From assembly GCF_001904745.1 (NCBI RefSeq), contig NZ_MRCD01000099.1, positions 1 to 32,737 on the forward strand: DNA of 32,737 nt, read 5' to 3'. A model generated the notes under the pieces. The model had not been told where the DNA came from. It saw only the letters and a program-made list of their open reading frames with translations, and did not search any database. Every line of letters starts with the position of its first letter. Position 1 is the first letter of the stretch. Positions 23,812-31,527 of the stretch are shown here, one piece after another. Position numbers and translations under genes: made by a program. This DNA is from Calothrix sp. HK-06 (GTDB taxonomy: Bacteria > Cyanobacteriota > Cyanobacteriia > Cyanobacteriales > Nostocaceae).

Positions 23812-25883
23812 TTTTTAGTTACAGTCTGCTTTATATTAATTAATGATGATAAAATTTTGACTTTACTTAACTCTCGTATCAGATACTGAGCTTGATGTTG
23901 ATAAAGCTGTGTTGGTAATGTTACAGGTAAATCATTCATTATATTTTTAGCGGTACTTAGGTTACATCCTGTAATTGAGGAAATTATTCCTATTCCATCG
24001 ATGATGGCATTTCGAGTTAAAGCTTGTTCAATATGTACTTGCCATAAACGAGGTAGCATTTCACCCCATTCTATTCTTTGCAAACCATCGCTTGTTGCTA
24101 AAACAATTAAGCGGTCACCTACGTCGAGTCTAGTTTCGTAATTAGGCATTAATGAATAATTATTGTGTGAGTTTTGATGAAGAATTGGTACGACATTGTA
24201 GCCGTAGGCAAGTTCAACTATTAATAACCCTTCAAGAGTATCACCTGTTTCGATGTTATATTCTGTCACCATGACAATTTGATTGTTAAAATGAAATATG
24301 CTCAGAACTTTTTCACCAAATGCTGCACATGCAAATACTTCTGCTGATAACGCGGCGCCACATAATACTTGAGCATAAGGAAATAAGGGTGCTATATTAT
24401 CACTAAATTGGCTGTCGTGAGAACGAATTACTAGTTTGCTATTAGGATTAATTGCATGAGCCATTAATCCAATTTCTAAATTTTCCATGTTATCATCTCC
24501 CACCAAAATGACACTTTTAGCGCGCGCGACATTTGCTTTGGTTAGTGCGTCGGCAGTATTCCCAACTACGAGCGGCATTTGAGGTAACATACGCTGGTCA
24601 ATATTGGTGCTATTGACTCCAACTATAGGTTGCTTGAGTTCTTGTAATAAAGCTGCGACTCTTTGACCAAGTAAACTTAAACCAATCAATACTATATGAT
24701 TTCGTTGTGGTAATGGAGGGCGCCCGTTAAAAAACCTAAATTTAGAACCTAGCAAAGCGTCGGTTACTGTCGCATATAAAACTCCTACGAAAGCTTCACC
24801 AGCTAAAGTTAATCCTAAACTGAAAAAGCGCAACCACCACGGCATATGTTCTGATGGTGGTGCTTGTGATGTATACTTAACACCACCAAATAAATCTCCA
24901 TATCCCCCTAAAAGTAAAACCGCTGTGGCAAAAAAAGCTTCTTGAATAGTGATGTCAGGAAAGTATAAGGTGTATAAAATAATTCCACCAAGCCAGAGAA
25001 AAATTACTGTGAATAAATAAATCGTTGCAACTTGCCGAATTTGACTTTGGTTTTGGTAGTAAGATTGCCAGAATTTAATTATCTTATGCTTGAGATTCTG
25101 TAGTGTGATGCTACAAATAATTTTTTTTACTCCGCGAAGGCGCCGAGATTTTTTAATATATACTTCTTTTGATGTTTCTAATTGCTGTACAATGTCTATA
25201 TATATAAGTGTATCTCCAGCTTTGACAATTGTTTCTGGTTCCCAATCATGAAATTGTTTGGGTAAAGTCGCTCTAAATCTGGTATGACTGAGAATACGGC
25301 GAGTTTGATTGTTGAGTGTATGTAATACTGAACGATAGCACCATTGAGAATCTTGTTTTACCTGATGCTGGATAACTTGAAATAATTGCCCTTCTAAATT
25401 AAAGTATCCAATAGTTTCAGAACTCAAAGCTGTTAAAGCGAAAGCATAAGCTGATAGCTGCGTTGGTTCAAAGGCAAAAAAGTTACCAAGATTTTCTCCC
25501 AACAGTTCATTAAGGTTTTGTTTATCAGAACGTACAATTAAACGTATCTGAGGATTGAGGCGCCGTGCGGCAAATGCTGCTTCAATATTCATACGCTCAT
25601 TCCTCGTAACTAAAATAACTGAGCGACACTGATGTATATTGGCAGCTTCTAAAATGCTTGGTTGACGACAATCTCCTATAATTAGCTTTTCTAGGATATT
25701 AGGTACTTCTGGAACTTCCCAATGTTCTGGTTGCTCTGAGTCAATGGCAATAACACTAACATCATATTCTTTAAGAACCGCTACACAATGCTGTCCTAAA
25801 CTTTTGAGTCCGCATACAAGAAACTTGTCTAAGGTATTGCGACCGTTGGTAGATTGGGATGCACCATTTGTTGATGTAAACAT
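23808..25883 (-). CDS. Two-RCK potassium-channel-like membrane protein (TrkA-N domains)
   Basis: This 691-residue protein is built as an N-terminal Rossmann RCK/TrkA-N domain (about 18-235, FLVCGLKSLGQHCV with Gly25 and Gly30), a membrane part (about 285-375: helix TIYLFTVIFLWLGG, pore region, second helix), and a second RCK unit (from 396, HIVLIGLSLLGQRVAALL) with a C-terminal ligand domain. The pore loop reads LLLGGYGDLFGG (323-334): the GYGD of K+ channels is present but the preceding Thr-Val are Leu325-Gly326. A regulatory domain placed before a two-helix pore is unusual for bacterial Kch/MthK types and resembles CASTOR/POLLUX-like nucleotide-gated channels only loosely. It ends tail to tail with mgtC. 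Confidence 0.85.
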   Translation of the reverse strand: MFTSTNGASQSTNGRNTLDKFLVCGLKSLGQHCVAVLKEYDVSVIAIDSEQPEHWEVPEVPNILEKLIIGDCRQPSILEAANIHQCRSVILVTRNERMNIEAAFAARRLNPQIRLIVRSDKQNLNELLGENLGNFFAFEPTQLSAYAFALTALSSETIGYFNLEGQLFQVIQHQVKQDSQWCYRSVLHTLNNQTRRILSHTRFRATLPKQFHDWEPETIVKAGDTLIYIDIVQQLETSKEVYIKKSRRLRGVKKIICSITLQNLKHKIIKFWQSYYQNQSQIRQVATIYLFTVIFLWLGGIILYTLYFPDITIQEAFFATAVLLLGGYGDLFGGVKYTSQAPPSEHMPWWLRFFSLGLTLAGEAFVGVLYATVTDALLGSKFRFFNGRPPLPQRNHIVLIGLSLLGQRVAALLQELKQPIVGVNSTNIDQRMLPQMPLVVGNTADALTKANVARAKSVILVGDDNMENLEIGLMAHAINPNSKLVIRSHDSQFSDNIAPLFPYAQVLCGAALSAEVFACAAFGEKVLSIFHFNNQIVMVTEYNIETGDTLEGLLIVELAYGYNVVPILHQNSHNNYSLMPNYETRLDVGDRLIVLATSDGLQRIEWGEMLPRLWQVHIEQALTRNAIIDGIGIISSITGCNLSTAKNIMNDLPVTLPTQLYQHQAQYLIRELSKVKILSSLINIKQTVTKN

Positions 25884-26004
25884 CTGTACTCTTTGAGCAA
25901 TGAGTATTTACATCAGATTATATGTTTGTGGAGAAAATTAAACAATAGCGTGGAGAGTTCGTCCAAAATATACTTTTCTTCTCTTTCTTTGTGTTTTTTG
26001 TGCC

Positions 26005-26054
26005 CTTTGTGCCTTTGTGGTTCATAAAAAAGGAAAAACCACAAAGACACAAAG
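26005..26054. repeat. Hairpin repeat of the CTTTGTGTCTTTGTGG type
   Basis: The left arm CTTTGTGCCTTTGTGGTT (26005-26022) pairs with AACCACAAAGACACAAAG (26037-26054) at 17 of 18 positions around a 14-base loop; the flanking bases add more partial pairing (25985-26066). It is a dispersed cyanobacterial repeat type. It sits just past the stop of the reverse-strand organosulfur cluster, and could end or stabilise that transcript. Confidence 0.75.
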
Positions 26055-26079
26055 AACACAAAGGGGGAATCGATTCTAT

Positions 26080-26904
26080 TTAATTGACCTCGCTCACACT
26101 TACCAATTTAGGAAGCTGAGAAACTGGAATATCTAATAGATAAGCAAGAACTTCCCGGCGCCAAGCGTCATAAATTACTTCTATCCCCTCAGCTTCATGT
26201 TCATAACCAAGCGCGCGATGAGTTATTTCCCAATGCTCTTTGAGATAAGAATTTCGGCGCCGTTGACCTTCTTCATCTGCTTCAATTAGTTTTGCAGCAA
26301 ACTCTTTTTTTTCTTGCGGTGAAGCTTTATCATATTTACGCTGCCATTCTCGCACTACTCCTAAACGATGAAATGCTTCATCAGGCAGAATTTTTTCTAC
26401 AGCAAAGCTTGCTGAGTCAGGGTCATTAATTGTTGCTAAACGTTTATTTAGGATGAGTGAGGCTACTATATGTAGCTCGTAGTGTAATTCAAATGCTAGA
26501 AAACCAAACCAGTCACGAATTGGCAAGTCTCCCATAAATCGAGAGTGTTTTTTTGCTTGCTGTTGAATTTCATCAATTGGGTCATATCCAGATAATGCTT
26601 CCACTCGCAAGCGCGTATGTTGAGCGTGCGCTCCATCATCACCTAACTGATGACTTAAAAATAATTGCAATTCTGGGTCATCAATTGCAATTTGATTTAT
26701 AGCTTTTGCACAAACCTGTACAATAAATAAATCATGAGCGGCGCCACGAATGCGAAAGCGACAAAAATTATCTAATTCTTTCGTTTCAATTGCTCGTGGT
26801 ACATCTCGCTTTACAGGAATATGGGGTGCATAGTTATTTATTAAGTTGTCAATAATTTCTAATTCGTAATCTGTACTCCAAGCTGGACTTATAGTAGTAG
26901 TCAT
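26080..26904 (-). CDS. Ferritin-like (PaaA/PaaC-type) putative diiron protein
   Basis: A 274-residue, mostly helical soluble protein. Candidate iron ligands fall in the order seen in ferritin-like four-helix bundles: Asp90-X-X-His93 (GDDGAHAQH), Glu139/Glu143 (FELHYELH), and Glu176-X-X-His179 (PDEAFHRLG). A fourth carboxylate on the first helix is not obvious. Enzymes of this fold (phenylacetyl-CoA epoxidase, N-oxygenases, and others) activate O2; storage is less likely given the setting. GGAG at the end of the preceding gene serves as its ribosome site, with a 5-base gap, so the two are coupled. It is the last gene of the organosulfur cluster. I cannot name a known family member. Confidence 0.62.
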   Translation of the reverse strand: MTTTISPAWSTDYELEIIDNLINNYAPHIPVKRDVPRAIETKELDNFCRFRIRGAAHDLFIVQVCAKAINQIAIDDPELQLFLSHQLGDDGAHAQHTRLRVEALSGYDPIDEIQQQAKKHSRFMGDLPIRDWFGFLAFELHYELHIVASLILNKRLATINDPDSASFAVEKILPDEAFHRLGVVREWQRKYDKASPQEKKEFAAKLIEADEEGQRRRNSYLKEHWEITHRALGYEHEAEGIEVIYDAWRREVLAYLLDIPVSQLPKLVSVSEVN

Positions 26905-26909
26905 AATTT

Positions 26910-27671
26910 TTACTCCAATAAATCTGGTTCTTCTTTGACAATTCGATCGTAAAGTGGTTGGAAGCTAAACCATCCACCATCATGTGTCCCTACTTGGGTT
27001 TGCGTTAAAGTTGCGATTTCATCGTCAATTGCAATTGGTTTACCTGCTGCTTCTGCCAATAGTTGCGCTTGACATGAACGTTCGAGAGTGATGAACCACC
27101 AAGCTGCTTCATCAACTGTATGTCCTACTGTTAAAATGCCGTGGTTACGTAAAATTATCGCTTTTTTGGCGCCTAAAGCTTGCGCTAGTCGTTGACCTTC
27201 TGATGTATCTAAAACTACACCTTTATAATCATCAAATAAAGCGTGGTCTTGATAGAAAGCACAAGCATCTTGTGTAAGCGGGTCGAGTAGGCGCCCTAAA
27301 GTAGACCAGCTTTTTCCGTATAAGGAATGAGCATGTGCAGCAGCTATTACATCGGGCCTAGCTTCATGGATTTGCGAATGAATCGCAAATGCGGCTCGAT
27401 TTAAACGAGCATTTCCTTTGACTACTTCTCCCTCTCTATCTACTAAAATTAAATTAGAAACGCGAATGTGACCGAAGTAAGTACCAAGGGGATTAACCCA
27501 AAAATGGTCTGTGAATTCTGGGTCGCGCGCTGTAATGTGACCTGCTATTCCTTCACTAAATCCAAAACGCGCAAACAAACGAAATGCAGCAGCTAAACGT
27601 TGTTTTCTGTGCAAACGTTCTTCTTCTACTGTTTGAAATATAGGTGGTTCCGGTCTATCAAATTGAGACAT
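26910..27671 (-). CDS. Class II aldolase/adducin-family protein
   Basis: A protein of about 253 residues with the class II aldolase/adducin domain: GIAGHITARDP, HFWVNPLGTYFGHI, the zinc-binding AAHAHSLYGKSW (His113 and His115) and LRNHGILTVG (His177). The catalytic Glu of fuculose-type aldolases is not evident (NRAAFAIHSQIH at its place), so the reaction may be a decarboxylation, dehydration or retro-aldol on an unusual substrate. The start is ATG 27671, with GAGG upstream; it overlaps the end of the cupin gene by 14 bases, which shows tight coupling. The long upstream in-frame extension runs into the cupin gene and is rejected. Confidence 0.87.
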   Translation of the reverse strand: MSQFDRPEPPIFQTVEEERLHRKQRLAAAFRLFARFGFSEGIAGHITARDPEFTDHFWVNPLGTYFGHIRVSNLILVDREGEVVKGNARLNRAAFAIHSQIHEARPDVIAAAHAHSLYGKSWSTLGRLLDPLTQDACAFYQDHALFDDYKGVVLDTSEGQRLAQALGAKKAIILRNHGILTVGHTVDEAAWWFITLERSCQAQLLAEAAGKPIAIDDEIATLTQTQVGTHDGGWFSFQPLYDRIVKEEPDLLE

Positions 27672-28311
27672 AGTTTTTTTCCTCTTTACAAGGAGCGTTG
27701 GAATATCCTGAGCGAAACGATTTGACGCTGTGAGTTTCTGGTTGAAATTGATGGCGCCAAATACAACCTGTATCATTACCAAGTAGATGAATTGATACAG
27801 ATGCAGTTTCAGATATTGTTTTAACTGCGTGAATATCGCCTTCGGGTGGCAATAAATGATAAAAATCGCCTGGTTGAAGTTGACGTTCTTCAACTATTTC
27901 TAAATCAGCGTGCGCTTCTCTTAAACCGTTATCTACACGACGGTAAACGGTTTCTTCTTGTTTGCCTTTATATAGTCCAATTAATCCCCATGCGAGATGG
28001 TCATGTACAGGAGTAGTCGAACCAGGTGGAATAACTAAGCTAAAAATAGTAAGCGCGCGGTCTTGAGAACGGTATAGCAACCATTGACCGATACCACCTC
28101 CCATTTGACTGTTTGGGTTAGGTTCAGCAAATTTTTTTGGTAGCCATTTTTGTTGACTAAGCAATTGAGAAAAATAAGGTTCTATTTCATTTAAAGTCTC
28201 ACTACGATGATTAGATTTATTACTAATTTCTTGAACTGTCGCAACAAAGGAACGAAAATCAGGATTCTCAATAAACCATTCGTCTGCTGGAAGCGGTTCT
28301 AAATTTGTCAT
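27658..28311 (-). CDS. Cysteine-dioxygenase-like cupin (thiol dioxygenase)
   Basis: This 217-residue cupin has the three-His iron site of thiol dioxygenases: PVHDHLAWGLIGLYKG (His103, His105) and PPEGDIHAVKT (His161), followed by SVSIHLLGND. The combination of HxH, the GLYKG strand and the DIH-x-V turn matches cysteine dioxygenase and 3-mercaptopropionate dioxygenase. Such enzymes add O2 to a free thiol to give a sulfinate. The spacing to the aldolase gene is an overlap of 14 bases, and the SsuD-like gene ends 30 bases before its start. The likely role is oxidation of a thiol made from an organosulfur substrate; the substrate is unknown. Confidence 0.84.
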   Translation of the reverse strand: MTNLEPLPADEWFIENPDFRSFVATVQEISNKSNHRSETLNEIEPYFSQLLSQQKWLPKKFAEPNPNSQMGGGIGQWLLYRSQDRALTIFSLVIPPGSTTPVHDHLAWGLIGLYKGKQEETVYRRVDNGLREAHADLEIVEERQLQPGDFYHLLPPEGDIHAVKTISETASVSIHLLGNDTGCIWRHQFQPETHSVKSFRSGYSNAPCKEEKNYVSI

Positions 28312-28341
28312 ATGTTTATTATTATTTAATCCAAAATCTAT

Positions 28342-29457
28342 TTATGCTACGATTTGTTGCTCGCGTTTTTGTACTGCTGCTCTCACAAGAGGAATTACAT
28401 CACGACCGTAAGCAATTGCATCCTCCAATGGGCTGAATCCTCGAATTAATAAAGTAGTTACTCCTGCTTCGTAGTAATCAAACAGTGACTCAGCTACTTG
28501 TTCAGGTGTCCCTACTAAAGCTGTTGTATTACCATAGGCACCAGTAGCAGCAGCAATTGGTGTCCACAAACGTTTATCAAATATCTCGCTTTCTTGAGCA
28601 AATTGTAATAGTCTACTAGAACCAACAGCTTGAGGACGTGCCGAAACAAGATATGGACTGCCAGGTTGGTTTTCGATATTGTTCGCTGTACGTATTTCTT
28701 TAATACGCGATAAAATTGACCTTGCTTTTTCCCATGCTTTTTCTTCTGTATCTCCAAGAATTGGACGGAGAGAAACACTAAACCGTAATGAATGTCCTTT
28801 TGGTGCTGCTGCTTTTACTTCGCGTATTCGTTCTTTAATTGCAGCAATAGGTTCACCCCACATTGCATAAACATTACTATGTTTGGCGCCTACAGGAACT
28901 GCTGCACCGGAGGCGCCTCCAAAATATAAAGGTATATGAGGTTTCTGTAGAGGTTTGACATCTGAGAAAGCGTTTTTAAAACGATAAAATTCGCCCTCAT
29001 AATCAAAAGGAGTGTCACTTGTCCAGACGCGACGAACAATATCAAGATATTCATCTGTACGACGATAGCGAGTATCATGGTCAAGCCAATCACCATCACG
29101 CTGTTGTTCTGCGTCACTACCTCCTGTAATAATGTGTACAGCGATACGTCCGTTTGTAAAATGGTCAAGTGTTGCAGCTTTGCGCGCGAATAATGTGGGA
29201 GCAACAAAACCAGGACGATGAGCAATTAAAAAACCTAAACGTTCTGTAGCACTCGCGGCAAAAAATGCTACTGTTAAACCATCTGGTTCAGTAGAACCAT
29301 AACCAACTAACACTCGGTCAAAATCACCATCTTCGTGTGCCTTGGTAAATTTGCTAACATAATCTGGATCTATTGAACCACCTATTATAGAAACTGTTGG
29401 AGTATCTAATTCAGACGTGCGTCTGGTTCCAATCATTCCGATAAATTCAATTGCCAT
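28342..29457 (-). CDS. SsuD-like LLM-class flavin-dependent monooxygenase
   Basis: A protein of about 371 residues in the bacterial luciferase-like (LLM) family, closest in pattern to alkanesulfonate monooxygenase. Landmarks are EFIGMIGTRRTSE near the N-terminus, LGFLIAHRPGF with Arg-Pro-Gly, the DHFTNGRIAVHIITGG block (compare VTGGD of SsuD), DHDTRYRRTDEYLDI, and GVTTLLIRGFSP near the end. It uses FMNH2 from a separate reductase to cleave a C-S bond of a sulfonate. GGAG 9 bases before ATG 29457 decides the start. The next gene begins 30 bases on. No SsuE gene is adjacent; the nitroreductase at 16294 could in principle supply FMNH2. Confidence 0.92.
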   Translation of the reverse strand: MAIEFIGMIGTRRTSELDTPTVSIIGGSIDPDYVSKFTKAHEDGDFDRVLVGYGSTEPDGLTVAFFAASATERLGFLIAHRPGFVAPTLFARKAATLDHFTNGRIAVHIITGGSDAEQQRDGDWLDHDTRYRRTDEYLDIVRRVWTSDTPFDYEGEFYRFKNAFSDVKPLQKPHIPLYFGGASGAAVPVGAKHSNVYAMWGEPIAAIKERIREVKAAAPKGHSLRFSVSLRPILGDTEEKAWEKARSILSRIKEIRTANNIENQPGSPYLVSARPQAVGSSRLLQFAQESEIFDKRLWTPIAAATGAYGNTTALVGTPEQVAESLFDYYEAGVTTLLIRGFSPLEDAIAYGRDVIPLVRAAVQKREQQIVA

Positions 29458-29502
29458 TTGATGCACTCCTGGTATAATAAAAATCAAGATGTCAAGACGC
29501 AT

Positions 29503-29577
29503 GTAAAGACGCGATTAATGTCTACCCTTCGGGAAAAGCTTCGCTTACGATAAATCCTTCTGATTAGGTGTCTCTAC
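29503..29577. repeat. Imperfect dispersed inverted repeat inside the organosulfur cluster
   Basis: GTAAAGACGCGATTAAT (29503-29519) is partly complementary to ATTAGGTGTCTCTAC (29563-29577). Between lies TTCGGGAAAAGCTTCGC, also typical of cyanobacterial interspersed repeats. Its right end overlaps the stop of the ssuA remnant, so its insertion may have cut that gene. Confidence 0.5.
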
Positions 29578-29848
29578 GATGTGGGACAAACAGCATTAGC
29601 AATATTAACTTTTGCAGGAATAATCTTTTGTTGGAGCATCCAATCAGCTGTTTTTTGAAGATTGCTGATATCTATAGTTTTAGGAAAGGTGACGGTTTCT
29701 CGTCCTCTATTTTTAGTAGCTTGTTTAGCGACAGCAGGAGATAATTTTAATTCTTCAACATAAAATAAGATGATTGTTGTACATTTTTATTCAGCCATTC
29801 GGCATCTTTACTCAGAGCATTTAAAGCTATGAATTTGTCTGGTTTCAT
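29574..29848 (-). pseudogene. Frameshifted C-terminal remnant of an SsuA-like sulfonate-binding protein
   Basis: From ATG 29848 the reverse strand reads MKPDKFIALNALSKDAEWLN and then KNVQQSSYF, and stops after a frame change. In the neighbouring frame the family sequence continues at once: VEELKLSPAVAKQATKNRG, RETVTFPKTIDISNLQKTAD, WMLQQKIIPAKVNIANAV, ending CPTS and TAG (29574-29576). Intact SsuA-type binding proteins end exactly in this way (EWLNKNVxQ, LSPxVAKQA, QQTADWLxxQKVIPxKVDIANAV). The signal peptide and main binding lobes are missing. Its ATG overlaps the upstream stop (ATGA). The cluster has therefore lost its own binding protein for an organic sulfonate. Confidence 0.78.
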
Positions 29849-30966
29849 TTACCATTCAATACCCATTTACCGATTTCTCGCGTTTTATAAGTAACAGGGT
29901 CATGTAATGTTAAAGTTCTTAGATTACGCCAATATCTATCAAAACCATATTGCTTTGCCGTAGCTTCTATTCCTACCAATTCAAAAATTTGGCTAGTAAC
30001 TTCCAGTCCTACTTTTGTAACTAAAACCGAAGCAGCAGATATTGCAAGCGCTATTTCTCCAAACTCAATTTCTTGTAACTCTATTCCCTTCGACCAAGCA
30101 ATTTCAAATTTATCAGCAGCTTGATTAGTTAAAGAAGTAACAGCGCTTAACTCAGTCCACAATTTACCATAACTATGTAAAATATAAGCGTCACTAGTTT
30201 TATTTGTACTAGTATATTGTTTCGCTTGTTCAAAGGCGCCTAACGCGATCCCTAATAAAATATTAACTCTAACCAAGTGAGAAATATAAATTCGCAAAGA
30301 AGCAAAAGAACTACTACGAAATTCAGATGCGAGAATTTCAGATTTTTTTACTCGTACATTAGAAAAACTAACGCTCCCGCTATCAGTTTGTCTTTGTCCA
30401 ATATTATCCCAGTCATGATTAACGGTAACACCATGACTTCGAGTTGGAACTGCAATTACTACTGGTTGAGATTCTCCTTTAGGAAATGCAGAAACCGTCA
30501 GCATATCTGAATCACTAGAACCTGAACAGAAACTTTTGATACCATTAAGCCAATAGTTTTCACCATTATAAGTTAGAACTAACCGATTATCGCGTGGGTT
30601 AAGAGCATTTCCCCAAAACCAGTTATTCTCAACAGTCCATGTATAATAATTTTCTTTTTGTTCTGAAGTTCCGTAAAGATGAGGTGTAATTACTTGTAGA
30701 TAATGGTAACCAAGAAGATGGGCAATAGAGCTATCAACGTAAGCAAATTCTTGAATAATTGTTAACGCTGTACTCCAACTTTCTCCCAACCCACCATATT
30801 CCTTGGGAATAATCAACTTGAGTAAACCACTTTGTCGCAAACGTTCGCGTTCGTACTTCGGAGTACCCCCTTTTTTATCCCGCTCAATTGCAGTTCGTGC
30901 AAACTCTTGAGCTAAATCCGCCGAAACCGCAATGTAATTCTGAGACTCTCTTGAGGTTAATTGCAT
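29845..30966 (-). CDS. DszC/SfnB-like acyl-CoA-dehydrogenase-superfamily flavoprotein
   Basis: A 373-residue flavoprotein of the acyl-CoA dehydrogenase fold, of the sulfur-related branch (DszC, SfnB/SfnC). It has LIIPKEYGGLGESWSTALTII at about residue 50 (given in full family position), the central YWLNGIKSFCSGSSDSD beta domain, NIGQRQTDSGSVSFSNVRV, and a helical C-terminal domain with FDRYWRNLRTLTLHDP. The general base of true acyl-CoA dehydrogenases is not seen, in line with an O2-activating monooxygenase for sulfide or heterocyclic sulfur. It is the first gene of the reverse-strand cluster. Its ATG 30966 has no clear Shine-Dalgarno site. An upstream 490-base spacer likely holds the promoter. 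Confidence 0.88.
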   Translation of the reverse strand: MQLTSRESQNYIAVSADLAQEFARTAIERDKKGGTPKYERERLRQSGLLKLIIPKEYGGLGESWSTALTIIQEFAYVDSSIAHLLGYHYLQVITPHLYGTSEQKENYYTWTVENNWFWGNALNPRDNRLVLTYNGENYWLNGIKSFCSGSSDSDMLTVSAFPKGESQPVVIAVPTRSHGVTVNHDWDNIGQRQTDSGSVSFSNVRVKKSEILASEFRSSSFASLRIYISHLVRVNILLGIALGAFEQAKQYTSTNKTSDAYILHSYGKLWTELSAVTSLTNQAADKFEIAWSKGIELQEIEFGEIALAISAASVLVTKVGLEVTSQIFELVGIEATAKQYGFDRYWRNLRTLTLHDPVTYKTREIGKWVLNGK

Positions 30967-31458
30967 TTTTACTTTTAAAGTAATTTAACCAGTTACAATC
31001 ATCAGCCGATGCGTGACGCTATTATACAGATAGAAAGCATAGTTATAAGACTTGTAGCCTCACGCACCCTACTCAATCTAAACACCCACAACTTAAAGAC
31101 CTAAATCACATAATACTATAAATCGACCAGTTTATAGTAGTATTGCAGCTAACCAACAACAAACTTAACATAAACGCTTCAATTATAGAAATGTAAGATT
31201 CTACTAAAGATATAGAATTGGTATACATGCAGACATTGTATTAATGCGTATTAAGTATATTGCTGTTTTAGAAACGATGTGGAATACTTAAAAAAATACG
31301 GTAAATCTATAGATATTGCGTACTTAGTAATGTAGAGAATGTTTAACAGTAGAGCATTAATACTCTCACTTATTGTACTAGTGCTGATTAAAATTATACA
31401 TAGATATATCTCCTGTTGAAGTTTGGAGCAACACAATAACCAGATGCAACTGAACATT
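30967..31458. other. Intergenic region upstream of the organosulfur cluster
   Basis: About 490 AT-rich bases between the first cluster gene and the terminator of the pentapeptide gene. It holds the 31010-31066 inverted repeat and no supported gene. The cluster promoter should lie here; no binding-site motif was recognised (such as a CysB/NtcA-like site). Confidence 0.5.
31010..31066. repeat. Inverted repeat of the TGCGTGA / TCACGCA type
   Basis: TGCGTGA (31010-31016) and TCACGCA (31060-31066) are exact inverse copies around 43 bases. Together with the CCCTAC flank they match the GTAGGGTGCGTGA-type small repeats of cyanobacteria. It lies 44 bases before the first gene of the organosulfur cluster. 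Confidence 0.55.
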
Positions 31459-31497
31459 AAAAAATCCCCTATTTTATCAAAAAAAGTAGGGAATGAT
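31459..31497 (-). terminator. Rho-independent terminator of the pentapeptide-repeat gene
   Basis: On the reverse strand a stem forms between TCCCTACTTTT (31492-31482) and AAAATAGGGGA (31475-31465), with a small mismatch, followed by TTTTTTA (31464-31458). It starts about 30 bases after the stop at 31528. Confidence 0.7.
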
Positions 31498-31527
31498 TTA
31501 ATATGAGCCAATCAATAAGCTTGAAAA

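Noticed and set aside
27672-27893. N-terminal extension of the aldolase-like protein
   Set aside because: It lies wholly inside the cupin gene in another frame; ATG 27671 with GAGG upstream is the better start.
31251-31511. Reverse-strand 86-codon frame
   Set aside because: It crosses the terminator at 31459-31497, is rich in Ile/Leu from AT-rich DNA, and has no ribosome site.
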